Assembly: GCA_013141075.1 (NCBI GenBank)
Contig: JABFRQ010000001.1
Location: 248,001 to 312,000 of the forward strand
Source of the DNA: Methylotenera sp.
GTDB taxonomy: Bacteria; Pseudomonadota; Gammaproteobacteria; Burkholderiales; Methylophilaceae
Length of the DNA: 64,000 nt
Reading direction: 5' to 3'
In this document: piece after piece, positions 1 to 9,087 of the stretch
Numbering within the stretch: the stretch's first letter is position 1
How the letters are laid out: each line of letters starts with the position of its first letter
Position numbers and translations under genes: made by a program
Notes under the pieces: generated by a model
Seen by the model: only the letters and a program-made list of their open reading frames with translations
Database searches by the model: none
What the model was told of the DNA's origin: nothing

Positions 1-1542
1 CCATTCTATTTGCGGCAAGGCGCTTAATTCGTCCTCTGAATACCAACCGTTATATGTATTTACCGCCAATAAATCCAGATCCGCTATGAGTGGGTCATCA
101 ACCGTTATTGTGGCTTTGCCATTTTCATATTTACGGCTTGCCATAATTGCTGCACTTACAAGGCGGCTTGGGTCTAAACTGCGTGTTTGCGCTACCAACT
201 TAAGCATAAATATATTACGAGATTCGGATATCGGGGTTTCGTTTCCCACGCTCCAGATAATAATACTTGCGCGGTTAAAATCACGGGCAATGGCTTCTTG
301 CTGGGTTTGTTGGGCGATTTCCAAGCTGTGTGGTGAGTTAAAATCAACCGTCCAGTAAACAGGTATTTCACCCCAAACCAAAAGCCCCATTTCATCGGCA
401 AGGCGCAACGTAGTTTCGCTATGGGTGTAATGTGACAAGCGCACAAAATTGCCATTTAGGCCGTTTTTAATATGTTTGAATAACTCACGCGCAGCAGCAC
501 TTGTCATATTGCGGCTTGGGTTTGTGCCCAATTCTTCTTCATGCATTGAGATACCACGAAGATAAATAGGCTTGTCGTTCAATAACAATTGCGTTCCACG
601 GGTGGTAATAGTGCGAAACCCCACCTTATCTTTAAGGCTGTCAGTATTGGTTACAAATTCAACTTGATAAAGTTTCGGGTGTTCAGGAGACCATTTCACA
701 AGGCCGCGTGGGCGGGGAAATTCAAAGTTTGCGTACCCATCAGCATTGGTAACTGTACGGATTTTTTTATTTAACTCAGGGATTGAGACTTCTATATTTT
801 GGTTAGACTTTTGCGCACCATTTAATTGCACTGAGCCACCCAGATTACCATTATCAAGTAATCGAATACGCGCGCTATTGATAAAGGTTTGTGCAGTATA
901 AATCACGTTGATTGGCCGTGTGACGCCACAATATAAATCCCAATCAGTGACTTGTGGCGGCACAGATTGCGCATTATGTGCACAATCTACGCCAAGCGTA
1001 ATTTGATTATTACCAGCACGCAACTGCTCAGTAATTTCAAAGCTAAAAGCGGTAAACCCGCCCTCATGGCTGCCCACCAATGCGCCATTCACATAGGCTG
1101 AAACTTTGTAATTAGCTCCATCAAAATGCAAAAAAGCGCGTTCATTTTGTGTGGCAATATTGTCAAAGTGGCGACGATACCACATCAGCCCTTCGTAATA
1201 GCGCAATTCAGTTTGCGTAGCATTCCACGCGCCAGGCAGCTTAATTTGCGGCGCATGTTCCATATCTTGCTCAAAAAATGTCTTAGGGTTTGCCGCCAAT
1301 GCCGCATCAATATTAGTATCTGCAAATCGAAGTGCATTTGCAGAAGGCGCCCCACCGTGAAACCCCAACTGCCCCACACGATAAGGATCAACCGAGTAAC
1401 GCCATTCCCCTGAAAGATTCTGTGACTTACGAGAGGTAGAGTTGGTTAATTCAACAGTTGAATGAGATTGAGCCAACGCAACTTGACCGCAAAAAACAGA
1501 CAAAAAAGCTAGGGTACTCACAGCAATATTAAAAAAAATCAT
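1..1542 (-). CDS. Glycoside hydrolase family 2 beta-galactosidase/beta-glucuronidase-like enzyme (3' end beyond window)
   Basis: A single frame stays open from the ATG at 1542 to the left edge (514 codons), so the enzyme is C-terminally cut by the window. Residues 1-24 are a Sec signal peptide ending VALA, so it acts in the periplasm or outside. The jelly-roll sugar-binding domain follows (about 50-220), then an immunoglobulin-like domain and the start of the TIM barrel. The motif SVGNETP places the family acid/base glutamate at E435; the nucleophile lies beyond the edge. GH2 enzymes release terminal beta-linked sugars. The neighbouring GH3, GH30 and TonB receptor genes fit use of a plant, algal or fungal glycan. 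The exact sugar cannot be told. It lies 102 bases behind the DUF3857 gene, in the same direction. Confidence 0.88.
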   Translation of the reverse strand, partial: MIFFNIAVSTLAFLSVFCGQVALAQSHSTVELTNSTSRKSQNLSGEWRYSVDPYRVGQLGFHGGAPSANALRFADTNIDAALAANPKTFFEQDMEHAPQIKLPGAWNATQTELRYYEGLMWYRRHFDNIATQNERAFLHFDGANYKVSAYVNGALVGSHEGGFTAFSFEITEQLRAGNNQITLGVDCAHNAQSVPPQVTDWDLYCGVTRPINVIYTAQTFINSARIRLLDNGNLGGSVQLNGAQKSNQNIEVSIPELNKKIRTVTNADGYANFEFPRPRGLVKWSPEHPKLYQVEFVTNTDSLKDKVGFRTITTRGTQLLLNDKPIYLRGISMHEEELGTNPSRNMTSAAARELFKHIKNGLNGNFVRLSHYTHSETTLRLADEMGLLVWGEIPVYWTVDFNSPHSLEIAQQTQQEAIARDFNRASIIIWSVGNETPISESRNIFMLKLVAQTRSLDPSRLVSAAIMASRKYENGKATITVDDPLIADLDLLAVNTYNGWYSEDELSALPQIEW

Positions 1543-1644
1543 AACCCAACTCAAACGCCCCCATCAAGCAACACTAGCATTGTTCATCCACATCGTTAAT
1601 TGAAGTGGCTTATATACAGACACCCCCTCATACCTCTGCACCAC

Positions 1645-3528
1645 CTACTGAAACAAAATCTGTGCGTTAAAATCCTGATACACCGCTTTGCCTAGCTCTT
1701 GATAAAGTGGGTACTCATCAGGACCAATCACCGCCTTGCCCAAAGTATAAGTCATTGCTCGTTTGACAGTAATCGTGTTGCCTTTTTCGGTGTAAGTTGA
1801 TTGATAACGCCCAAGCGCATTTTCTTTGGTAACAGGCTTGGGTAACGAAATTATCTTAGTGCCTTCAGGCATGGTAAGTGTCGTGACTTCTTCTTCATAA
1901 CCGCCCCCTGCAGTCATCGGAAAGTTGCGTTTTGGCAGTGCAGCATCACGCAAAATTCTAGTAATCCCATTGATATTGCCTAAACCAACTGGTATACGCA
2001 TTGCTGAAGGCCCTGACATCTGCACATAATTAGGCAACTCAAATTGACCCGTAAAGCCAAAAGGTTTAGTCAAGTCACGTATATCTGCAAAACTGTAACT
2101 CCCAGTGCCTTGCTGTCCAGTCATGGTTAATACTTGGCCAGCAAACTGAGATTCAGCTCCTTTATTCACGTTAGAAAAAATAGACCGTGCGATAGCATCA
2201 TAAACACCCGTATTTTCAGTCTTACTTTTCCCCTTAAGTGTGCCATCTTTACTCAGTGTTACCTTAGTAACAACGTGCGCTTGATTTTGTGCCGCATTGG
2301 CGGTTGGCAAGGTAACAAGTTTGGCCTTGCCTGTGCCATCGTCAGTGAGCAATACTGTTTTACCATACTCTGACGGTGGTAAAACGCCGAATGGTGCTAA
2401 ACCACTAGTAGTAGAATCTACATACAGGTCAAAGTCTGGCAAATAAGTAATCACATGGTTAAACTGATACGGCGTAAAGGCTTCTTTAAACATCCATAAC
2501 GAGTTGCCCGCGTTAATGACCGCCGTGCTGCTACGTATGCCTTTGGCTGCCAGCAAGGCATCTAAAATGGTAACGTGGTCTTTACAGTCGCCGTAGCGAA
2601 CATTGGCAATCTCGTCTGCTGAATGGGGTACAAAGCCACCAAAGCCTAGAAAAACGCCAACATAGCGAATATCTTTCGAAACCCAACGATACAAGGCCTC
2701 AGTTTGCGCACGTTTATCTGTAATACCTTCAGTGATTTTATCAGCAAGTTTTTGAATGGCTCGCGTGACTGCGGCTTTAGGCTTGGCACGCGCTAGATAC
2801 GCGCTGGCGACCGCCTCATAATTAGGAAAGCTAGATACGGAAAGTCGCGGGCTAAAATCTGCATCACTTACTGAGCTAGGTTCTGGTGCTATTAAAGTTG
2901 GCTTTTCCAAAGCCCAACGCCACATTTTCGTACCAGGTTTATCTGTTTTAATTTCTCCGCCCGTTAAGTCAATAGCTTCAACATACATTTTCATAGATTC
3001 TGGCGCACGTACAGTGACGCTGCTCGCTTTATAATCCCAATTCTGCCCAAACGCTTTAGTCATCGAAAAGGCATTGGGAAACATCGGTATTTTTTGTTTG
3101 CTACGCACACGAAAGCTCAATACCGAACCTATTTCGACATTCGGGAACACAATAACTTTGACTTTTGCATCATCAAACATCGGTGCGCCACGGCTTTCTT
3201 GGCTTTGTTGCTCCAATATTTTGTCAGCAGGCACATCTATACGCTTGCCGTCTTTGGTGGTGGTGTAAGCCTCTAATATTGCCAGCTCTTCTAAAGAAGT
3301 GCTATACGAAACAGGCACTTGACCCGATGCTTGCACGCCTTGTTGGTTGTTGATGCGCATACTTTTGAAGCGGTCAAGCGTATAGGTGCCATCAGCTTGA
3401 ACATCATAAACAAAATCCTCTTGGAGAACAGTATCGTGTGTTTCGTAGGCGGCGGGGGCTTGCGCCATGCCATTAAGGGTAAATAGTGACAGCATTAGTA
3501 CAAAAATTACACGGGTTATACAAGACAT
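1645..3528 (-). CDS. DUF3857 and transglutaminase-like domain protein, exported
   Basis: 627 residues with a signal peptide (about 1-22, ending GMAQA). An N-terminal DUF3857 beta domain (about 60-220) is followed by a transglutaminase-like cysteine-protease fold. The catalytic triad is visible as C315 in YGDCKDH, H358 in FNHVITY and an Asp near 373 in LYVDSTT. The C-terminal third resembles the beta-rich tail usual for this family. Such proteins are periplasmic and often sit in glycan-utilisation loci of Bacteroidetes and Proteobacteria, but their substrate is not established. Position between a small membrane protein and the GH2 gene, all in one direction, and a LacI-type operator upstream of the group, suggest co-expression with sugar use. 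Confidence 0.85.
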   Translation of the reverse strand: MSCITRVIFVLMLSLFTLNGMAQAPAAYETHDTVLQEDFVYDVQADGTYTLDRFKSMRINNQQGVQASGQVPVSYSTSLEELAILEAYTTTKDGKRIDVPADKILEQQSQESRGAPMFDDAKVKVIVFPNVEIGSVLSFRVRSKQKIPMFPNAFSMTKAFGQNWDYKASSVTVRAPESMKMYVEAIDLTGGEIKTDKPGTKMWRWALEKPTLIAPEPSSVSDADFSPRLSVSSFPNYEAVASAYLARAKPKAAVTRAIQKLADKITEGITDKRAQTEALYRWVSKDIRYVGVFLGFGGFVPHSADEIANVRYGDCKDHVTILDALLAAKGIRSSTAVINAGNSLWMFKEAFTPYQFNHVITYLPDFDLYVDSTTSGLAPFGVLPPSEYGKTVLLTDDGTGKAKLVTLPTANAAQNQAHVVTKVTLSKDGTLKGKSKTENTGVYDAIARSIFSNVNKGAESQFAGQVLTMTGQQGTGSYSFADIRDLTKPFGFTGQFELPNYVQMSGPSAMRIPVGLGNINGITRILRDAALPKRNFPMTAGGGYEEEVTTLTMPEGTKIISLPKPVTKENALGRYQSTYTEKGNTITVKRAMTYTLGKAVIGPDEYPLYQELGKAVYQDFNAQILFQ

Positions 3529-3584
3529 AAATATATCCTTATTAGTATTGCAAAGTAGCTGAAATTGTTATTAAATTTTTGCGG

Positions 3585-3857
3585 CTAGAGTACTGACTTA
3601 GCAAGATGAAGTACCAAAAAAAGGAATCCAGCAATTGTAAATATTTTTCCAGTTTTTGAAATTACTAGCCCCTTTGCTAGGTCGCGCCAATGTAAATCCA
3701 TTTGCCAATCCTTCCTTTCGCTAATTCCTATGATGCTACATGCTACAGACAGATCTAAAAAAACATCAAACCTGCCTGTGCTTACTTTATAAATTACAAT
3801 CGCTAGAAAAACTATTGCAATCACGTAACATGTGGCTTGTATTTTTGAAAGTGACAT
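3585..3857 (-). CDS. Small two-helix membrane protein, unknown function
   Basis: 90 residues with hydrophobic segments at about 9-27 and 70-88 joined by a short polar loop. I do not recognise a family. It is the first gene after the LacI-type palindrome at 3887-3902, and 56 bases separate it from the DUF3857 gene behind it, so it may be the first cistron of a regulated operon. Confidence 0.55.
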   Translation of the reverse strand: MSLSKIQATCYVIAIVFLAIVIYKVSTGRFDVFLDLSVACSIIGISERKDWQMDLHWRDLAKGLVISKTGKIFTIAGFLFLVLHLAKSVL

Positions 3858-3886
3858 TACCCATACCCTCTTGAATTCTCATCGAA

Positions 3887-3902
3887 TTGGAAACATTACC
3901 AA
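3887..3902. promoter_or_regulatory. Predicted LacI-family operator (site 1)
   Basis: TTGGAAACATTACCAA is a near-perfect palindrome, extended to aattgg/ccaatt. It matches the sites at 11984 (15 of 16 bases) and 20328 (13 of 16 on the opposite strand). It lies 30 bases before the small membrane protein gene. The form is typical of LacI-family operators; binding by the LacI protein encoded at 5820-6823 is inferred. Confidence 0.6.
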
Positions 3903-3963
3903 TTATACATAAACATGTGGGGAGAGGGGCAATAAGCGGCAGTAAATTACAAGCGATTAGCGC

Positions 3964-4605
3964 TCAGTTTTTTGAGGAAATTTCAATTTCTTTGATGATT
4001 GGCAAAAGTGGTGCAACATGGCTGGCAAGCACAACTATTTGGCGTGAGAGCCGTGCAGTATCTGAAAGGCTGGTGCGCAAATACTGGAGTGCAGATGCAT
4101 CCAGCGCGTTAAAGGGCTCATCTAATAAAAGCACAGACACAGGCAATGATAAACCAACTGCGAGCATCAGTTTTTTATGCTGTCCCATTGATAGGGTAGC
4201 GGTACGCTCATTTTGCACATCGTGCAGATTGAATGCTGCAAGATGCTGGTGCAAATCTGCCCGCGCCGCTGGCGAATAAAGTGACAAATACAAATCTATA
4301 AGTTCACCAACTTTTAACCATGGCAAATGAGGTAAATCGCCGTTGCACAAAAAAGTACGTTTGCGAAACTCGATTGAATGCAATGCGCTATCAAATTCAC
4401 CCAATTGTATAATGCCACTCTGAGCATTTAACGCGCCGCCAAGCAGCTTGAGTAGCGTAGATTTCCCTGCGCCGTTAATCCCTTTCACCCAAGTGATACC
4501 AACTTCAAACTCATCTGACCAATGATTAAAAATGGCTTGTTCTGAGAACTGAAAGCTTATTGACTTAGCGCTAAGTGTTGCCGTTTCTGATAAAATTAAA
4601 GCCAC
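3964..4605 (-). CDS. ABC transporter ATP-binding protein
   Basis: 213 residues forming one nucleotide-binding domain. The Walker A motif GINGAGKST is at 42-50, the signature is the variant LSMGQHKK (about 130), and Walker B is VLLLDEPFNALD (about 152-163). The compact length and the motif pattern resemble CcmA/heme-exporter-like or drug-exporter ATPases rather than sugar importers. The start overlaps the end of the membrane gene upstream by 10 bases, so the two are translationally coupled and form one transporter. Cargo is unknown; position inside a glycan locus does not prove a sugar role. Confidence 0.85.
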   Translation of the reverse strand: MALILSETATLSAKSISFQFSEQAIFNHWSDEFEVGITWVKGINGAGKSTLLKLLGGALNAQSGIIQLGEFDSALHSIEFRKRTFLCNGDLPHLPWLKVGELIDLYLSLYSPAARADLHQHLAAFNLHDVQNERTATLSMGQHKKLMLAVGLSLPVSVLLLDEPFNALDASALQYLRTSLSDTARLSRQIVVLASHVAPLLPIIKEIEISSKN

Positions 4606-5768
4606 AACTCACTCCCGATGGCAGACAACATAACGATGGAAAAAGCCACAACTGCCGCTCTGCTTGTAGTATTCGGCTGTGTGAACCCAGAGATTACAAT
4701 TAACAAAATAACCGTCAATGCAATATAGATTGATGCAATTTTCAGGCTTATTTGTCCAGCAGTTAAGTGCAACGCTGCCATACCCAAAATGGCTAATACA
4801 ATACATGCAGGCACTATTGCCAGCAGTTTTGCTGAAAGCTTTAACTGTTCCATTGAGAATGGCAACGAAGTGAGCACTGGGCTAAATAGTGCTAAATTTT
4901 TTAAAATCGCAGCATTTCCAAGAGCGGTCATGGTGATTATTAACACGCTTGAAACCACTGCTAACCACACATGTACATTATTTGTTTCAGCGAACGGCTT
5001 CATCCAAAAATAAATACTTACTAATGCACCTGCTAGTAGCAGAGTTTGTCGTCGTCCAACCACGCCACCATCTTTGCGCCATAGCGGCAGCCACAATATG
5101 TAGTAGCAAAGTAGAAGTGTTGAGGATGCCGAAACAGTGCGCCCAAACAATCTGCCTCTTTGCGAAAAATCACCGACAACTTGCTTTCTTTTACCAAGCC
5201 TTGGCAATTGCACTGGATTCCGCCGCCACTGCAACCCTAATGTAACCAACAGCCATGTGATTGCAAAGGAAATGATTGTGACTAATATCCCTTCAAGCCA
5301 TATTCCTTGCATCCATTTAGGAAACTGCCAAAGCCAAATTCCCATGGAAAAAAGATACGCCAACCCCAGCGGGCGCAACACCAACCAAGCAACAAACGCA
5401 TCAGCCCTAGCATGTGTTGCTCGATTCACAGGCAAAGGGCGAAGGAATGTAAGTACATCGGTAGGAAGCAGCCATTTGTTGAGAAGCCAAGCGGGAATTG
5501 CCATCACAATAGTTTGCGTGGCAATTAACAAAATCGCAGAGCTAAAGTTTAGCGTGCACGCATAAAGCAAAGGAATGCAAAGTAAGGCCACTAAAGCCAT
5601 CAAAGCAGATCCTAAAACGCCCAAAATATAGGGGCCGCTTGTTTTGAGTAGACGAACAAGCTCTGCAAGTGCGTAATTTGCAATTTGACAGCGAAAAATT
5701 AAATAGCAACTATTGTCGGCTAAGCCTTCTTCAAAATTTTCAGCATTTGTACTTTGCAATAAAATCAT
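4596..5768 (-). CDS. ABC transporter membrane subunit (probable)
   Basis: 390 residues with about ten hydrophobic segments and few polar stretches other than a loop near 185-210. No strong family motif is visible. Coupling to the ATPase gene behind it (10-base overlap) marks it as the permease partner. It begins about 50 bases after the end of the LacI gene, so it may be read from the lacI promoter or a weak promoter in between. Confidence 0.7.
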   Translation of the reverse strand: MILLQSTNAENFEEGLADNSCYLIFRCQIANYALAELVRLLKTSGPYILGVLGSALMALVALLCIPLLYACTLNFSSAILLIATQTIVMAIPAWLLNKWLLPTDVLTFLRPLPVNRATHARADAFVAWLVLRPLGLAYLFSMGIWLWQFPKWMQGIWLEGILVTIISFAITWLLVTLGLQWRRNPVQLPRLGKRKQVVGDFSQRGRLFGRTVSASSTLLLCYYILWLPLWRKDGGVVGRRQTLLLAGALVSIYFWMKPFAETNNVHVWLAVVSSVLIITMTALGNAAILKNLALFSPVLTSLPFSMEQLKLSAKLLAIVPACIVLAILGMAALHLTAGQISLKIASIYIALTVILLIVISGFTQPNTTSRAAVVAFSIVMLSAIGSELWL

Positions 5769-5819
5769 GACTTAAAGAAATTCTGTATTGATGAAATTAC
5801 TTTACTCGCCCAGCCTGCT

Positions 5820-6823
5820 TTAAACCTTAGCCACCGACGAGCGCCAAGACATGCTGACTTGGTGTTTGCGTTTAACTGGGCGATTACCGCCGTAGCATTG
5901 ATTGAGCAGCCAGTTAAGTGCGCTAAGGGTTACTTCACACCATGGCACATGCACAGAGGTGAGCCTTGGGGCTGAATATTCGGCGGTTGGGGTGTCATCA
6001 TAACCCATGACCGATATGGTTTCTGGTATGGCTAATCCTGCTTCGTGAAACCTAGAAATAGCACCTGCGGCCATTTCATCATTGGCGCAAAATAGTGCAG
6101 TAAATTTTTGTTTTGAGGCTAGCAATGCGCTTGCTGCTGCCCAGCCACTTTCTGGAGAGTAATCGCCTTCTTGCACCTGCACTTTACTTGCATCAATATT
6201 GTTTTTTCAAGTTCGTTAATAAAACCTGAAACTCGGGCTATGCTATCCAATGCGCTTGATGGTCCCGTAATCACTGCAAATTTTTTGTGCCCTTGCTCAA
6301 GCAATGTAGATGCGGCGAGCTTTCCGCCTTGTTTGTGATCCACTGAAAAACATTGTTCTTTGATGTCTTTGTAAAGGCGGTTTAGCACCACCATGTACTT
6401 ATTTTCTGGCCCTAATGCTTCAATATCTTCATCCAATAACGCATCGCTAATGACAATGAGGCCGTCGCAGCCCCGCTCTAGTAAAAACTGAATTCCTTCA
6501 ATGGCTTGCTGCCTTACGTTGCCTAAGCCGTGGCCAAATGCGACCACCATGTGCTGGCCGTTGGCACGCAGCTCCATATCAATAACTTGTAAAATTGGTG
6601 TGTAAAAAGTGCCTTTTAATATGGGAATATACACGCCTATCATTTGTGATGAGCCAGAGTTTAATGTGCGAGCAGCATGAGATGGGCGGAACTCTAGCTC
6701 TTTAATCGCTCGCCTAACGCGCTCTGCGGTTGCTGGTGCCACGGAACCTTTTCCGCTCACCACACGTGAGGCCGTACCTAAACCAACGCCCGCTAAACGG
6801 GCAACATCTTTTATTGTCGCCAT
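5820..6823 (-). pseudogene. LacI-family transcriptional regulator, one-base frameshift
   Basis: The first frame (ATG at 6823) gives an N-terminal helix-turn-helix (KDVARLAGVGLGTASRVVSG, residues 5-24), the hinge, and most of the periplasmic-binding-like sensor up to GFINELEK. The rest (EGDYSPESGWAAA to the stop at 5820) is in another frame. Adding one base to the T6 run at 6202-6207 (A6 in the coding strand) restores about 334 residues, the usual LacI length. The late motif MGYDDTPTAEYSAPRLTSV is typical of the family. It probably controls the surrounding beta-glucan genes through the TTGGAAAYRTTACCA sites. As sequenced it would lack half of the sensor domain; a sequencing error is likely. 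Confidence 0.85.
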
Positions 6824-6919
6824 GAAATCCCTTAAAAACTGCTAAGAATCATATCACACTAGACAATATTAGTGGCTACAAGCGCACCGCTAAAACACCT
6901 CAAACGCGGGCTTTTAATT

Positions 6920-6981
6920 GTCATTGCGACGAAGCGCGGCAATCTGTAAGAGTTAGATTGCCGCGCTTCGCTCGCAATGAC
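6920..6981. repeat. REP-like inverted repeat (GTCATTGCGA...TCGCAATGAC)
   Basis: Arms of about 26 bases (6920-6945 and 6955-6981) differ by small mismatches and enclose a 9-base loop. The arm text, GTCATTGCGA followed by GCGCGGCAATCT, belongs to a widely scattered class of proteobacterial palindromes. It lies in the gap between lacI and the end of the GH3 gene, where it may also act as a terminator for the GH3 transcript. Confidence 0.75.
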
Positions 6982-7000
6982 GTATCGCAAATATTAGATT

Positions 7001-8995
7001 TTAATTTTCAGCACATTTATCTGTATTGGCCTCAACATTTAATTGCCCAATCTTTACTGACGCATTGACATAATTTAAACCGTAGCCCAGCGCAAATTGC
7101 GGTGCATAACCAGCATCACCAATATTAACAACCGCTTGGCAAGCCGATTTTGGCCATGAAAAAGAGAGTGTGCCTTTAAAGTCTTTATTCACTTGTCCGT
7201 TTGCATTTTTAAATAATACATCCGACACTCCTTTGCCCTCTGTACCAGGCAACCATGCCGCTACAAACGCATCTGATAGATTCATCAAGTCATTAGTGAA
7301 TAAAGGACGGCCTGATAACAGCACAGTAATTACAGGTTTACCTTTGCCTGAAACCGCTTTTAACACGGCTAAATCTTCAGGGTAACGGCTACTGTGCAGC
7401 AAGCTACTTGGCGCTCTAACATCACCTTTGGTTTCTGCATAAGGCGTTTCACCAATCACGGCAATTACAGCATCAAATTTACTTAGGTCAATATTTTGTG
7501 CTTTTTCGCTATACACCACTTGGGCATCACCAGCCGCTTCTTTAATACCAGCCAATATGGTGTCAGCCGTGATAAAGTCACTATTCACATTCTCATCGCC
7601 TTGCCAAGTAAGTGACCAACCACCTACTTGGTTGCTCATATTGTCGGCACTTTTACCCACCACCAACACTCTTTTATTGCGTGCTAATGGCAAAACGCTG
7701 TCGTTATTTTTCAAAAGCACGAGCGATTCATTCACCGCATGTCGTGCAAGAGCTCTTGATTTCACAGCATCTACATTGCCAGCAAACTCGCCTTGCGAAG
7801 GCTTTTTATTAAACAAGCCTGCACGCACTTTTACGCGCAAAATTCTAGTGACCGCATCATCAATCCGTGACATCGCAATTTCGCCGTTATTTACTTGCTT
7901 AATGGCCGTTTCAATAAACGCTTTCCAATCGTCTGGCACCATCACCATATCAATACCAGCGTTAATAGATTGTGGGCAGCTAAATTTGCTACAACCTGCT
8001 ACTTGTTCAATGGCGTTCCAATCAGAAACAATAAAGCCATCAAAACCCATTTTATTTTTCAACGCATCTGTGAGTAACTCTTTAGTGCCATGCATTTTGC
8101 CATAATTAACACCAGCGCCAACATCATTCCAGCTATTGTATGAAGCCATTACCGTTTGCGCACCAGCAGCTAGTGCGCTGTAGTAACCCTGCCCATGAAT
8201 ATTTATCATATCTGCTTTACTTGCGTGGTTATCACCTTGGTCGATACCTTTATTAGTACCGCCATCACCAATAAAATGTTTAGCCGTTGCCACTACGTTG
8301 GCATCTGAATTAAAAGTGCCTTGTAACCCTGTAATATAAGCACCAGCATAAGCATTTACTAGCTTGCCATCTTCAGAAAAGCTTTCATAAGTTCTACCCC
8401 AGCGGTCATTCTGTACTACTGCAAGCGTGGGCGCAAATGCCCAGTTGATGCCAGTGGCACGCACCGCTTTAGCCGTTGCCGCACCAATATCTTTAATCAA
8501 AGCTGCATCGTGCGCTGCACCAAGGCCAATGTTGTGCGGGTAAAGTGTTGCACCGTACACGTTATTGTGGCCATGCACAGCATCTGTACCCCAAATAATG
8601 GGCACCTGTACCGCCATATCTGTTGCCACAGAAGCATCATAATAAGCATCTGCCAGTTTTAACCAATCAGCCACGGTAGCGTGTTTGTTACCATTAGGCC
8701 AAGAGCCACCGCCATTTAACACCGAGCCAATGTAGTACTTCGAAACCTCAGCAGGTGTAATAGACTTAATTTCAGGTTGCGTCATTTGTCCAATTTTTTG
8801 CTGCAAAGTCATACCTGCGACAATTTTTTGAATGCGCGCTTCCATATCAGCATCTTTAGCGATTGCGCTGTGAATGGCAGGCCAATCCGTTAGCCTCACT
8901 GGCTGATTAGTATTTGTTTTACTAGTACTTATACAAGCACTCAATGCAAGTGCTATACAAACGCTAATGATGATATTTGAAGTATATTTTTTCAT
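7001..8995 (-). CDS. Glycoside hydrolase family 3 beta-glucosidase, lipoprotein
   Basis: 664 residues. A lipobox (LALSAC, Cys at about 21) predicts lipid anchoring. The (beta/alpha)8 domain follows, with family motifs KHFIGDGGT and the nucleophile D325 in GFIVSDWNA; the second alpha/beta sandwich domain (VLVVGKSADN to about 650) is present. Length fits barley exoglucanase-type two-domain GH3 enzymes; the extra C-terminal beta domain of longer proteobacterial members is absent. The enzyme should cut glucose from the non-reducing ends of beta-glucans or oligosaccharides, feeding the glucose carriers and glucokinase encoded nearby. It lies downstream of the TonB receptor gene in the same direction, behind a terminator. 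Confidence 0.92.
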   Translation of the reverse strand: MKKYTSNIIISVCIALALSACISTSKTNTNQPVRLTDWPAIHSAIAKDADMEARIQKIVAGMTLQQKIGQMTQPEIKSITPAEVSKYYIGSVLNGGGSWPNGNKHATVADWLKLADAYYDASVATDMAVQVPIIWGTDAVHGHNNVYGATLYPHNIGLGAAHDAALIKDIGAATAKAVRATGINWAFAPTLAVVQNDRWGRTYESFSEDGKLVNAYAGAYITGLQGTFNSDANVVATAKHFIGDGGTNKGIDQGDNHASKADMINIHGQGYYSALAAGAQTVMASYNSWNDVGAGVNYGKMHGTKELLTDALKNKMGFDGFIVSDWNAIEQVAGCSKFSCPQSINAGIDMVMVPDDWKAFIETAIKQVNNGEIAMSRIDDAVTRILRVKVRAGLFNKKPSQGEFAGNVDAVKSRALARHAVNESLVLLKNNDSVLPLARNKRVLVVGKSADNMSNQVGGWSLTWQGDENVNSDFITADTILAGIKEAAGDAQVVYSEKAQNIDLSKFDAVIAVIGETPYAETKGDVRAPSSLLHSSRYPEDLAVLKAVSGKGKPVITVLLSGRPLFTNDLMNLSDAFVAAWLPGTEGKGVSDVLFKNANGQVNKDFKGTLSFSWPKSACQAVVNIGDAGYAPQFALGYGLNYVNASVKIGQLNVEANTDKCAEN

Positions 8996-9034
8996 AAAAT
9001 TGCCCTAACAAGCATTTTGCAAGTCAAAATCGTT

Positions 9035-9066
9035 AAAAAAAGCCCTGCCGGGATTACCGACAGGGC
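9035..9066 (-). terminator. Rho-independent terminator after the TonB receptor
   Basis: On the minus strand GCCCTGTCGG and CCCGGCAGGGC pair around a short loop and are followed by a run of T residues. It starts 22 bases beyond the receptor stop codon and lies before the GH3 start, so GH3 expression is either read-through or driven by its own promoter. Confidence 0.8.
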
Positions 9067-9087
9067 AATTAAGTTCACACTAGGAGA

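Noticed and set aside
3964..5768. ABC pair as a sugar importer
   Set aside because: The ATPase lacks the C-terminal sugar-importer domain and there is no binding protein, so an exporter is more likely.
7170..8105. Plus-strand open frames opposite the GH3 gene
   Set aside because: They are antisense shadows of a clearly conserved enzyme and have no ribosome sites or family motifs.
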